Assembly: GCF_003201655.1 (NCBI RefSeq)
Contig: NZ_QJJU01000001.1
Span: 124,001 to 188,000, forward strand
Direction of reading: 5' to 3'
Source of the DNA: Mycolicibacterium moriokaense
GTDB taxonomy: Bacteria > Actinomycetota > Actinomycetes > Mycobacteriales > Mycobacteriaceae
DNA: 64,000 nt
The notes below the pieces were generated by a model. It was not told where the DNA came from and made no database searches. It saw nothing but the letters and a program-made list of their open reading frames with translations. The translations under genes and the position numbers were made by a program. The stretch's first letter is position 1. Each line of letters begins with the position of its first letter. Positions 9,466 to 17,398 of the stretch are shown in pieces.

Positions 9466-9632
9466 GCGGGAGTCGAAAAGGGTGCCGAACCCACTGGCCC
9501 GAGCGATCTTCGCCCTGCTCTACGGCGGCTATCGCCTGTTGCGTGCGCGGCGTGCGCCACTACGGACTACGGACCACTGACTACGGACTTCCAAGGGTTC
9601 GCTTCGCCTTCGCAAGCGCGAGTCTGATCACC

Positions 9633-10202
9633 ATGAAGATCGTAGTCAGCGGAACGTCCGAGTCGGACACCGATCTCGCCACGCGCTTCACCCGTGAAGC
9701 GGAGCCGTTCTTCGATGTCCTATCGCGCGGAGCTCGGCGGCTGACTCGCAGCGATGCCGACGCCGAAGACCTACTGCAAGACACACTCCTGCACGCATAC
9801 GCCGGTTTTCACACGTTCAGGGAGAACAGCAACCTCAAGGCGTGGCTCTTCCGGATTCTCTACAACCGCTGGGTGAGCGCGTACCGCTGCAAGCAGCGGC
9901 GTCCGGAGGAAATCTCGGTAGACGACATCACAGAGCGCGACCTTGCCGAGAGTGCGTCACGCGTTCCGGCGGGACTGCGGTCCGCCGAATCGGAGGCGCT
10001 GGATGCGTTGCCGGACAACGAAATCAAAGCAGCAATGGATGCACTGCCCGAGGGCTTCCGGAAAGTGGTGTATTACGCCGACGTTCAGGGATACACCTAC
10101 GCGGAGACCGCAGCGATTCTGGGGATCCCGCACGGAACCGTCATGTCGCGAGCATCTCGTGGACGCCAACGGTTGCGCATCGCATTGGCTCACGTCGCGT
10201 AA
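9633..10202 (+). CDS. ECF sigma factor, SigH-like
   Basis: The 189-aa protein has both ECF regions: sigma-2 (DADAEDLLQDTLLHAYAGF, then NLKAWLFRILYNRW) and sigma-4 (MDALPEGFRKVVYYADVQGY, GTVMSRASRGRQRLR). It closely follows mycobacterial SigH, including the region between domains (GLRSAESEALDALPDNEIK), but is shorter at both ends. The SigH group normally has a zinc anti-sigma factor (RshA type) just downstream; here the next gene encodes a cupin and no ZAS protein is visible. The start is ATG at 9633, since upstream in-frame sequence lies within the LuxR gene. Promoter targets are unknown. Confidence 0.85.
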   Translation: MKIVVSGTSESDTDLATRFTREAEPFFDVLSRGARRLTRSDADAEDLLQDTLLHAYAGFHTFRENSNLKAWLFRILYNRWVSAYRCKQRRPEEISVDDITERDLAESASRVPAGLRSAESEALDALPDNEIKAAMDALPEGFRKVVYYADVQGYTYAETAAILGIPHGTVMSRASRGRQRLRIALAHVA

Positions 10203-10233
10203 TTCGTGAAACACAACCAAGGAGGAATGTCAG

Positions 10234-10665
10234 ATGTCGAAAAAGTATGACGCCAATTGGGAGAACTCGCTGACGGTCGTGCAGGAAGTGCAGCCGCCGT
10301 TCATTCCGGACGGCGCCCACGCCATGACCGTGGTCGTCGAACAACCGCCGGGCAGTGCAGGCGCCCCGCCACACCGGCACCCGGGCGGACCTGCCTTCGG
10401 CTACGTGATCGAGGGTGAAATGCTGTTCGAGCTGGAAGGCGAGGCGCCGCGAGTCATCCGTGCAGGCGAAGCGTTCTGGGAGCCCGGCGGCGACGTGATC
10501 CACTACTCGGACGGCAACAACCGCGACGACATCAAGTGCCGTTTCGTCGTCACGATGGTCTGCGATCCCGGCCAGCCCATGCTTGTCCTTGTTGACGACG
10601 AGGAACTGGCCGCGCGCGAGCACCTGCGCATACCGGCCGATCCGAATTCCCTTGTCAAGGAGTGA
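10234..10665 (+). CDS. Single-domain cupin protein
   Basis: This 143-aa protein is one cupin barrel. Motif 1 contains PHRHPGG with metal-type His47 and His49, but the Glu expected a few residues later is not in its usual place (GPAFG occupies it). Motif 2 contains GEAFWEPGGDVIHYS with a third His. It has a strong ribosome site (AAGGAGG) and lies between the SigH-like sigma gene and the 297-aa gene, with short gaps. Cupins may be enzymes or sensors; fused to a ZAS domain they form ChrR-type anti-sigma factors. Whether this one acts on the neighbouring sigma factor is speculation. Confidence 0.8.
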   Translation: MSKKYDANWENSLTVVQEVQPPFIPDGAHAMTVVVEQPPGSAGAPPHRHPGGPAFGYVIEGEMLFELEGEAPRVIRAGEAFWEPGGDVIHYSDGNNRDDIKCRFVVTMVCDPGQPMLVLVDDEELAAREHLRIPADPNSLVKE

Positions 10666-10671
10666 GATTCG

Positions 10672-11565
10672 ATGTCTGCGATCCTGCTGCAAACGACCAT
10701 CCCCGACCATCCCGACGACTGGGACATCAGCCGGTTCTCGTTGCTCGCCGACGAGCTGAGGGCAGCAGGCCACGACGTCACCGCCCGCAACCGGGCCAGC
10801 CGGGGCGACGACGACCCGGTGCTCAGCCACGTCGACGAGCTCGGTTATGACCAGTTGTGGATGATGGCGGTCGACGTGGGCGAGGGCCTCACGGCCGCCG
10901 ACGCATACGCCATCCGGAGGTTCCGCGAGAACGGTGGTGGCGTGCTGACCGCGCGCGATCACCAAGACTTGGGTTGCTGCCTGAGCCGGCTCGGGTCGCT
11001 CGGCGTGGTCAACGAGTTCCACGACAAGAACGTTGACCCGGCCACAATGTGCGACGACCAGGACACCCCTACCATCTCTTGGCCGAACTATCACTCCGGT
11101 GCCAACGGCGACTATCAGCCGGTACTGGCAGAGGAACCGCTGCACGAGCTGCTGCGCACGACGCAGTCGGCCAGTGGACGGATCGACTGGTTCCCTGCCC
11201 ACCCGCACGAGGGCATGGTGTCGGCCATCGGCCCCTTCGCCACGGCGGTTGCGCAGGGCCGGAGCACAGCGACCGGCCGCCACTTCAACCTCGCCGTCGT
11301 GCTGGATGGTGAACTCACGCCGGATGGCCGCACGATAGGCCGTGCCGTCGCCGAGTCGACGTTCCACCATTTCGCCGACTACAACTGGGATCTCGATTGC
11401 GGTGCGCCCTCATTTGTCACCGAGCCGCCGGGCACCGAAATCAAGGCCGACCCATCGCGCCTCGCGATCTTCAAGGACTACGTCCGCAACATCGCGACCT
11501 GGCTGCAACCCGATGCGAAACCACGGCCTGAGCACGATGATCAACGCATACCAGCCCACCAGTGA
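10672..11565 (+). CDS. Unknown 297-aa protein, possible amidotransferase-like fold
   Basis: I do not recognise a named family. The protein starts MSAILLQTTIPDHPDDWD and alternates predicted strands and helices. The pattern DQLWMMAVDVGEGLTAADA, then IRRFRENGGGVLTARDHQDLG with a following Cys pair, recalls class I glutamine amidotransferase-like or ThuA-like folds. Later stretches include PHEGMVSAIGPFATAVAQG and FHHFADYNWDLDCG. There is no signal peptide or membrane segment. It starts 6 bp after the cupin stop and is almost certainly in the same transcript, so it probably works with the cupin. Confidence 0.6.
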   Translation: MSAILLQTTIPDHPDDWDISRFSLLADELRAAGHDVTARNRASRGDDDPVLSHVDELGYDQLWMMAVDVGEGLTAADAYAIRRFRENGGGVLTARDHQDLGCCLSRLGSLGVVNEFHDKNVDPATMCDDQDTPTISWPNYHSGANGDYQPVLAEEPLHELLRTTQSASGRIDWFPAHPHEGMVSAIGPFATAVAQGRSTATGRHFNLAVVLDGELTPDGRTIGRAVAESTFHHFADYNWDLDCGAPSFVTEPPGTEIKADPSRLAIFKDYVRNIATWLQPDAKPRPEHDDQRIPAHQ

Positions 11566-11568
11566 CCT

Positions 11569-11582
11569 GGGGCTGGAGCCCC
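11569..11582 (+). terminator. Possible GC hairpin terminator
   Basis: GGGGC and GCCCC pair around a TGGA loop, starting three bases after the stop of the 297-aa gene. There is no T-run after it. It fits the U-less hairpins often proposed as mycobacterial terminators, but the stem is only five pairs. Confidence 0.35.
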
Positions 11583-11638
11583 GTGGGCAGCTTCAATAAC
11601 ATCGACGCGTAGCCGCGCGACAAACCAACACGGACCGG

Positions 11639-12203
11639 GTGCGCTTGTTCTCGGACGGTGTATTCGCCGTGCTCATCACGATCTTGGTGCTCGATCTGAA
11701 GCCGCCGGACGCCGATACCTTCAGCGCCCTACTACCTCTTTGGCCAACGGGTCTGAGCTACGCCGTCAGCTACGTCTTCATCGCGATCGTCCGGGTCAAC
11801 CACCATCACCTGTTCGGCTATGCGCAGGAGGCGACGGCGCGGCTGGTGTGGTTCAACTTCGCGCATCTATTCTCGGCGTCACTGATCCCGTTTGCCACGG
11901 TGTGGATCGCCGACACCAGGCTGGCGGCCGCGCCGGTGGCGTTGTATGCGGCCGTCTTTGTGCTCGTGAACGTCACCTATCTCGCCCTCTGGGTGGGAAG
12001 CGGTCGACCGACCCGCCCGCGAGGACGTCTCACAGGTGATGCGCCGACCGCTGCGGACGCGATCGTTTGTGACGATCGGCGTGTTCGCGGCGGCCGCATT
12101 TGTCGCCCTCAAATGGCCGGTGGTGGCGATGGCGCTGATTTGTTTATGCCTTGTCGGCTACCTACGGCCGGTCGTTCCGAACCCTGGCGTTGACCCTGCC
12201 TGA
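11639..12203 (+). pseudogene. TMEM175-like potassium channel, broken by a frameshift
   Basis: The first part (RLFSDGVFAVLITILVLDLK) has the FSDG signature of TMEM175 (DUF1211) channels, whose bacterial forms have six helices and conduct potassium. The frame beginning at GTG 11639 loses homology after LALWVGS and runs to 12193. Removing one G near 11993 restores LALWWEAV and continues through RRPLRTRSFVTIGVFAAAA and LICLCLVGYLRPVV to a TGA at 12201-12203, giving about 187 residues, the usual size. No ribosome site is seen before the GTG, and the stop upstream at 11597 leaves little room for another start. Either a real inactivating insertion or a sequencing error in a G-rich run. Confidence 0.75.
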
Positions 12204-12207
12204 TGCG

Positions 12208-14688
12208 TCAGGTGGCATCCGAATCCTGTTGGAGCTGAACGGGAATAGCGCGCGACTCGATCTCGCCGTCGCCGTTGGTCTCGGGATTGTGAGCGGTGGC
12301 GACGCTTGGCATCGGGGCGGTCGTCGCGAGCGACGGCGTGCGCTGCGGCAGAGCGGCACCTTCAATGGCCGGACGCGTGGGGTCATCCGGCGACCACTCC
12401 GGAAGCGCGCCAGCCCCGACGAGCGCGTCCTCCGGCTCCGGCTCCGGCTGCGGCTCCACCCTCGGCTTACGCTCGTCCGGCAGCCCGATCTCGCCGAGCC
12501 CAATCCGCGTATGCAACCGTTTCAACCACGTTGGCGCCCACCAGCATTCGTCGCCGAGTAGCTTCATGACCGCAGGCACCAGAAACATCCGGACCACCGT
12601 CGCGTCCAGAACGAGGGCTGTGACGAGGCCGAACGCCAGGTACTTCATCATCACCAGGTCGGAGAAGACGAACGCTCCCGCCACCACGACCAGGACCAGC
12701 GCGGCCGCGGTGATCAGGCGGCCGGTGGTCGCGGTGCCGATGCGGACGGCGTCCACGGTTGACGTGCCGGAGTCGCGCGCCTCGACCATTCGTGACACGA
12801 GGAAGACCTCGTAGTCGGTCGACAGGCCGTAAACCACCGCGACGACGAGGCCGATCACCGGGGCGGTCAGCGGAGTGGGCGTGAAGTTCAGAGCACTGGA
12901 GAAGTGGCCGTCGACGAATATCCACGTCAGCACGCCGAGCGTCGAGCCCAGCGTCAAGGCGCTCATGATCGCGGCCTTGATCGGCAGCACCAATGATCCG
13001 AACGCCAGGAACATCAGCAGCGTGGTCGTGCTGATCAAAATGACGGCCATAAGCGGCAGCTTGGCAAATATGCTCTGAATGCTGTCCTGTTCTAGCGCGG
13101 GTGTGCCGCCCACCCACACGGTCAGGCCGCGGGGCGGCGAGATCGACCGCAACTGGTCGACCTTGGTGTCGGCGTCATTCCGGTTCACGAGGCCGTTTTC
13201 GATCACCCGGACCGATGGATCCTTCGCTGCGCCGTCGAGGTAGGGGCGTTCCTTCCACATGTTGGCCGGTTTGTTGTCCGGATCGATGAAGCCCGAAATG
13301 GTCATCGCATCGGCACGGACCTGCGCGACCTGATTGTCGGTGACCGGCTGGTGGTCGTTGCTGTGGATCACCAGCGTCAGCGGCTCGGTGCGAAACCTGG
13401 GAAAGATCCGGTCGAAGTCCTGCTGCGCCTGGCGCACCGAGTTCGTTGGCGGTAGGTACTTTTCGCTGATGCCGCCCAGGGACAGGTTGCCGAGCGGGAC
13501 GATTAGCCAGATCATGACGATGAGAATCGGCGCGGCAAACACGATCGGCCGCTTCATCACGCGGTTGACGAGCCTGCCCCAGAACCCGTTCTCGACCTCT
13601 TCGCGGGTCTGGTTCTTCTGCACATGAGCGCCCAGCCAGTGCAGCCACCAGTTGGTGGGTTTCCAGTTGCGGAAGAACGGAACCTTCAGGAATGAATACA
13701 CACCCAGGTCGTCGACGTGGCGGCCCAGCATCGCCAGGCAGGCGGGCAGCACGGTGATCGACAGGATCGCCGACAGCATGACCGAGGCGATCATGGCGTA
13801 GGTGAGCGATTTGAGGAAGCCCTGCGGGAACAGCAGCAAGCCTGCCGCGGATGCCACGATGAGCACCGACGAGAACACCACGGTTCGCCCGGCCGTCGTC
13901 ACCGCGCGGCGTACCGCGGTTTCGGTGTCATAGCCCTCGGCGATCTCCTCACGGAAGCGGCTGACCACGAAGAGCCCGTAGTCGATCGCGATGCCAAGGC
14001 CGATCAGCGTCACTACCGGCTGCGCGAAGTAGTGCACCGGCCCGGATATCGCGACCAACCGCATGATGCCCAGTGAGCCGAGGATGGACAGCGCGCCGAC
14101 CATGGCGGGCAGGAGCGCCGCGATCACACCGCCGAACACGAAGAAGAGCACCACCGCCACCAGTGGCACGGCCAGCACTTCGGCCCGCTGCTGGTCTTCG
14201 GCGATGGTCCCCATCAGTTCGTTCGCCAACGGCTGCAAACCGGCCAGCTTCACGTCGACGCCCGGGATAGCGAAGTCTTTCTGGACCACCTTGAAGTTGT
14301 TGAGGATGGTGTCGTCGTCGTTGCCCTTGAGCTGAATCGACATGAACGCGTGCTGCTTTGACGCATCGGCCATGTTGCGCAGCAAATCGGGGCGCTTGAA
14401 GTAGCCGATTGACCGGAGGATCTGGTTCGGGTGGTCCTTTTCGACTTGGGCGAGGTTATCGAGGATTTTCTTCTTGAATGCTGGATCGTCGACGGACTCG
14501 CCGTCCGGGGCGGTGTAGATCGCCACGATGTGGCCCGAGGTGTCGCGCCCGTACGCCTGGTCGGCGAGGCGCGACGCCTGCGCCGACTCGCTGTTGTCGT
14601 CGTAGAAGCCGCTCTGCGTGAGATGCGGGCCCAGAGTCAGCCCGTAGGCGCCGCCACCCAGGCACAACGCCACCATTACTCCGATCAC
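12208..14688 (-). CDS. MmpL3-like RND transporter paralogue
   Basis: The protein closely follows MmpL3, the trehalose monomycolate flippase: TQSGFYDDNSES, ELMGTIAEDQQRAEV, then two helical bundles each with the proton-relay Asp-Tyr pair (GIAIDYGLFVVSRFREE and GLSTDYEVFLVSRMVEA), and YLPPTNSVRQAQ in the second periplasmic domain. The cytosolic tail is short and Pro/Glu-rich. The first usable start, GTG at 14688, falls inside helix 1. The conserved leader (FAWWGRTVYRYR) is encoded upstream to 14733, where a GTT codon stands in the initiator position behind a GAGGAG ribosome site. The neighbours are not those of mmpL3 itself, so this is probably a second copy. Confidence 0.85.
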   Translation of the reverse strand: MIGVMVALCLGGGAYGLTLGPHLTQSGFYDDNSESAQASRLADQAYGRDTSGHIVAIYTAPDGESVDDPAFKKKILDNLAQVEKDHPNQILRSIGYFKRPDLLRNMADASKQHAFMSIQLKGNDDDTILNNFKVVQKDFAIPGVDVKLAGLQPLANELMGTIAEDQQRAEVLAVPLVAVVLFFVFGGVIAALLPAMVGALSILGSLGIMRLVAISGPVHYFAQPVVTLIGLGIAIDYGLFVVSRFREEIAEGYDTETAVRRAVTTAGRTVVFSSVLIVASAAGLLLFPQGFLKSLTYAMIASVMLSAILSITVLPACLAMLGRHVDDLGVYSFLKVPFFRNWKPTNWWLHWLGAHVQKNQTREEVENGFWGRLVNRVMKRPIVFAAPILIVMIWLIVPLGNLSLGGISEKYLPPTNSVRQAQQDFDRIFPRFRTEPLTLVIHSNDHQPVTDNQVAQVRADAMTISGFIDPDNKPANMWKERPYLDGAAKDPSVRVIENGLVNRNDADTKVDQLRSISPPRGLTVWVGGTPALEQDSIQSIFAKLPLMAVILISTTTLLMFLAFGSLVLPIKAAIMSALTLGSTLGVLTWIFVDGHFSSALNFTPTPLTAPVIGLVVAVVYGLSTDYEVFLVSRMVEARDSGTSTVDAVRIGTATTGRLITAAALVLVVVAGAFVFSDLVMMKYLAFGLVTALVLDATVVRMFLVPAVMKLLGDECWWAPTWLKRLHTRIGLGEIGLPDERKPRVEPQPEPEPEDALVGAGALPEWSPDDPTRPAIEGAALPQRTPSLATTAPMPSVATAHNPETNGDGEIESRAIPVQLQQDSDAT

Positions 14689-14818
14689 GATGGATCGGTA
14701 GCGGTATACCGTTCGACCCCACCACGCGAAAACGTCGACTCCTCACTGCCCGCGGCCTGCGACTGTGCCCTCCGCTGGAATTCTTATACGCAAGAGGCCC
14801 GGAGTGAGGACCATACGG

Positions 14819-15517
14819 CTAAGTGGCCGTCCCGTTGGACGACAGGCGACGAGCAGCGAAGTCGGCGGCTTGGTCCGTCATACCGTTCACCGGGTAGAGG
14901 TTGTGTGCGGCGCTGTCGTTGCCGCCGGGTGAGCAGACGGAGTCTTCGGGGATGCACAAGTCGGTGGTCTTATCCACATAGAGGCGGCCGACGGTAATCG
15001 GCGGCGCTCCGGTGTAGATCATCTGCAGGAACCCGCTCGACGGTTTCCCGAACAAGGCCACCGCGACGACGTGGTTGGCCAACTCGGGCGCCATTGGGCC
15101 GATGCCTGCCGGCAGGGTGTAACCGTTGGGTATGGCGTCTTCGGTCGTGTATGCCATCACGGCCGCCCCCTGGGAGTAACCCCCGAGCACCATCTTGGTC
15201 TTCGGGCATGTGGCCGCCACGTCGCGAATCTTGTTGCTCGCGTCGATGAACCCTTCGGCGGCGGTGGAGAAGTCGATGGACGCCGGATAGTTCACCGGAT
15301 ACACCTCGACCGATTTCCCGCCAACTTTCGCACGCAATGCGTCAACGAATGCCTGCCCGGTCCCGCCGACGCCGGCCGGTTCGAAGGTGCCCCGTGCGAA
15401 CACCACTTCGACATCGGGGCATGGGTCGGCGGACGCCGAAGGAATGGTGATCAGGGGACTGAGCAGCGTTGACGATACCGCCGCCGCAACACCGAGAAAT
15501 CGACCAATGATGCTCAT
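14819..15517 (-). CDS. Secreted cutinase-like serine esterase (CULP family)
   Basis: The 232-aa protein has a signal peptide likely cleaved after ASA at residue 30. The mature part is a cutinase fold: FARGTFEPAGVGGTG supplies the oxyanion region, GGYSQGAAV the nucleophile Ser115, and DLCIPEDSVCSPGG with AAHNLY the catalytic Asp192 (probable) and His205 along with a disulphide pair. Mycobacterial CULPs are exported esterases or lipases acting on medium-chain lipids or polysorbates. It lies downstream of nothing obviously co-transcribed; the MmpL3-like gene starts 130 bp further along on the same strand. Confidence 0.9.
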   Translation of the reverse strand: MSIIGRFLGVAAAVSSTLLSPLITIPSASADPCPDVEVVFARGTFEPAGVGGTGQAFVDALRAKVGGKSVEVYPVNYPASIDFSTAAEGFIDASNKIRDVAATCPKTKMVLGGYSQGAAVMAYTTEDAIPNGYTLPAGIGPMAPELANHVVAVALFGKPSSGFLQMIYTGAPPITVGRLYVDKTTDLCIPEDSVCSPGGNDSAAHNLYPVNGMTDQAADFAARRLSSNGTAT

Positions 15518-15663
15518 CTACACCCTCACCATCCCATCTACTTCGGGACCCGGTGCAGGCCCCGATGCCGCTCCGATGCGCACTAAGAAACGACGCCCGT
15601 GTACCCAGCCTTGCACTCAACCAAACAAGCGCAACTCCAACTGATTTACGTTCCTGGTCGACG

Positions 15664-16425
15664 CTACTCGCCGACGAGGTAGGCGTCCGCCCATGCGCCG
15701 ATGATGCGAGCTGCGCGACGCGCCTGGCCAGGGCCGGTGAGCAGATGGTCGGAACCCTCGAGAGAAACGAAGCTGCGCGGGTGACGCGCGGTGCGAAAGA
15801 TTTCGCTCGCGTTCGCGATGCCGACGGTGTTGTCGGTAGGCGAGTGTAGGATCAGCAGCGGCAACCGCAGTCCGCGGATCTTTTCGTGGAGGGCGGCCGC
15901 GCGGACGTCCTCCACGAACGCCCGCTTCAGGGTGAGCGTGCGACCGCCGACCATCCACTCGGCGCTGCCTTCGGACAGCACGCGGTCGACCACCGCGTCG
16001 TAGTGACGCTCGGCGTGTGCAGGGTCCATCGGAGCCCCGAGCGCGGCGACCGCCCGCACGCCCGGTGACTGCCGGGCCGCGGCGATCACCGCCGCACCCC
16101 CGAACGAATGACCGACGAGGATGTCGGCAACCGTCCCTCGCTCGGCCATGAACTCGCATGCCCGGATGACGTCGTTGACCTTGTGGGTGAACGAACCGTC
16201 GCCCCAGTCACCCTCCGAGTCACCCAGACCGAGGGCGTCGAAGCGCAACATGCCGACGCCGTCCTCTGCCAGCTGCTTGCAGATGCGAGCGGCGGCGGGC
16301 GAGTCCTTGCCAAGGGTGAACCCGTGCGAAAAGACCCCCCAGCCGCGGGGCTCCCCGGCAGGCCGGTCGATGATCCCGGCCAGGTTCTCTCCCGTTGAGC
16401 TCGGGAACGTGACGCGCTCAGCCAT
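15664..16425 (-). CDS. Alpha/beta hydrolase
   Basis: The 253-aa protein shows the canonical order of an alpha/beta hydrolase: VFSHGFTLGKD (HG oxyanion motif), RFDALGLGDSEG, the nucleophile elbow VGHSFGGAA with Ser107, an acidic segment (HSPTDNTVG) and the final His in EGSDHLLTG. It resembles the hydrolase half of the actinobacterial hydrolase/OsmC fusions, but no OsmC domain is present. Substrate unknown; probably cytosolic as there is no signal peptide. It diverges from the CitE-like gene with 54 bp between the starts, so the two promoters are closely packed. Confidence 0.8.
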   Translation of the reverse strand: MAERVTFPSSTGENLAGIIDRPAGEPRGWGVFSHGFTLGKDSPAAARICKQLAEDGVGMLRFDALGLGDSEGDWGDGSFTHKVNDVIRACEFMAERGTVADILVGHSFGGAAVIAAARQSPGVRAVAALGAPMDPAHAERHYDAVVDRVLSEGSAEWMVGGRTLTLKRAFVEDVRAAALHEKIRGLRLPLLILHSPTDNTVGIANASEIFRTARHPRSFVSLEGSDHLLTGPGQARRAARIIGAWADAYLVGE

Positions 16426-16479
16426 GCCGGAGGTTTACCACCCTGCACCACCCTTTTGCCATGTCGCTACCGTTTAGGC

Positions 16480-17397
16480 ATGTCCGAACAGGTCACCACC
16501 AACTCGCCCGATCCGGCCGACGTCGGTTCGCGCATCGACCCGGTGCTCGCCAGGAGTTGGCTGTTGGTCAACGGCGCGCAGGACGACCGGTTCCAGGCCG
16601 CCGTACAGTCCCGCGCCGACATCGTCGTCCTCGACATCGAGGACGCGGTCGCGCCCAAGGACAAGGTCACCGCACGCGACAACGTCGTGCGCTGGCTTGA
16701 AGCCGGAAATTCCGACTGGGTGCGCATCAACGGCTTCGGTACGCAATGGTGGGCCGACGACCTGGCGACTTTGGCGACCACTTCGATCGGCGGGGTGATG
16801 TTGGCGATGGTGGAATCGGTCGATCACGTCACCGAGACCGCGAAACGCCTACCAAATGTCCCGATTGTGGCGCTGGTCGAAACGGCACGGGGACTGGAAC
16901 GCATCACTGAGATCGCCGCGACGAAGGGGACCTTTCGGCTCGCGTTTGGCATCGGTGATTTCCGCCGCGATACCGGTTTTGGGGAGGACCCGGCCACACT
17001 TGCCTATGCGCGGTCGCGCTTCACCATCGCCGCCAAGGCGGCCCACCTTCCCAGCGCGATCGACGGGCCGACCATCGGCTCCAATCCGCTGAAGCTCATC
17101 GAGGCCACGGCCGTTTCCACCGAGTTCGGGATGACCGGCAAGATCTGCCTCAGCCCGGACCAGTGTTCCGTGGTGAACGAAGGGCTTTCCCCGTCACAGG
17201 ATGAAATCGCTTGGGCGAAAGAGTTTTTCGCCGAGTTCGAGCGCGACGGCGGAGAGATACGCAATGGGTCGGACCTGCCACGTATCGCCAGGGCCACCAA
17301 GATCCTCGAGCTTGCTCGCGCCTATGGCATCGAAGCATCCGACTTCGACGACGAAGCCGTTCACGCGCCTGCCCCTTCGGACACGTACCACTACTGA
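16480..17397 (+). CDS. HpcH/HpaI aldolase, CitE-like lyase
   Basis: The 305-aa protein belongs to the CitE-like TIM-barrel family: RADIVVLDIEDAVAPKDK holds the early Asp/Glu motif, DWVRINGFGT the Arg-containing strand, and VALVETARGLERI the metal-binding Glu, followed by GIGDFRRDTGF and TGKICLSPDQ. These enzymes cleave or form C-C bonds in acyl-CoA thioesters such as malyl-CoA or citramalyl-CoA using magnesium. There are no citrate lyase alpha or gamma subunits nearby, so it acts alone. The start is ATG at 16480 (MSEQVTTNS). The stop is one base from that of the convergent selO gene. Confidence 0.8.
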   Translation: MSEQVTTNSPDPADVGSRIDPVLARSWLLVNGAQDDRFQAAVQSRADIVVLDIEDAVAPKDKVTARDNVVRWLEAGNSDWVRINGFGTQWWADDLATLATTSIGGVMLAMVESVDHVTETAKRLPNVPIVALVETARGLERITEIAATKGTFRLAFGIGDFRRDTGFGEDPATLAYARSRFTIAAKAAHLPSAIDGPTIGSNPLKLIEATAVSTEFGMTGKICLSPDQCSVVNEGLSPSQDEIAWAKEFFAEFERDGGEIRNGSDLPRIARATKILELARAYGIEASDFDDEAVHAPAPSDTYHY

Positions 17398-17398
17398 G

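Noticed and set aside
10141..11370. Minus-strand frame opposite the cupin and 297-aa genes
   Set aside because: Opposite strand carries ribosome sites and a cupin domain; this frame has none.
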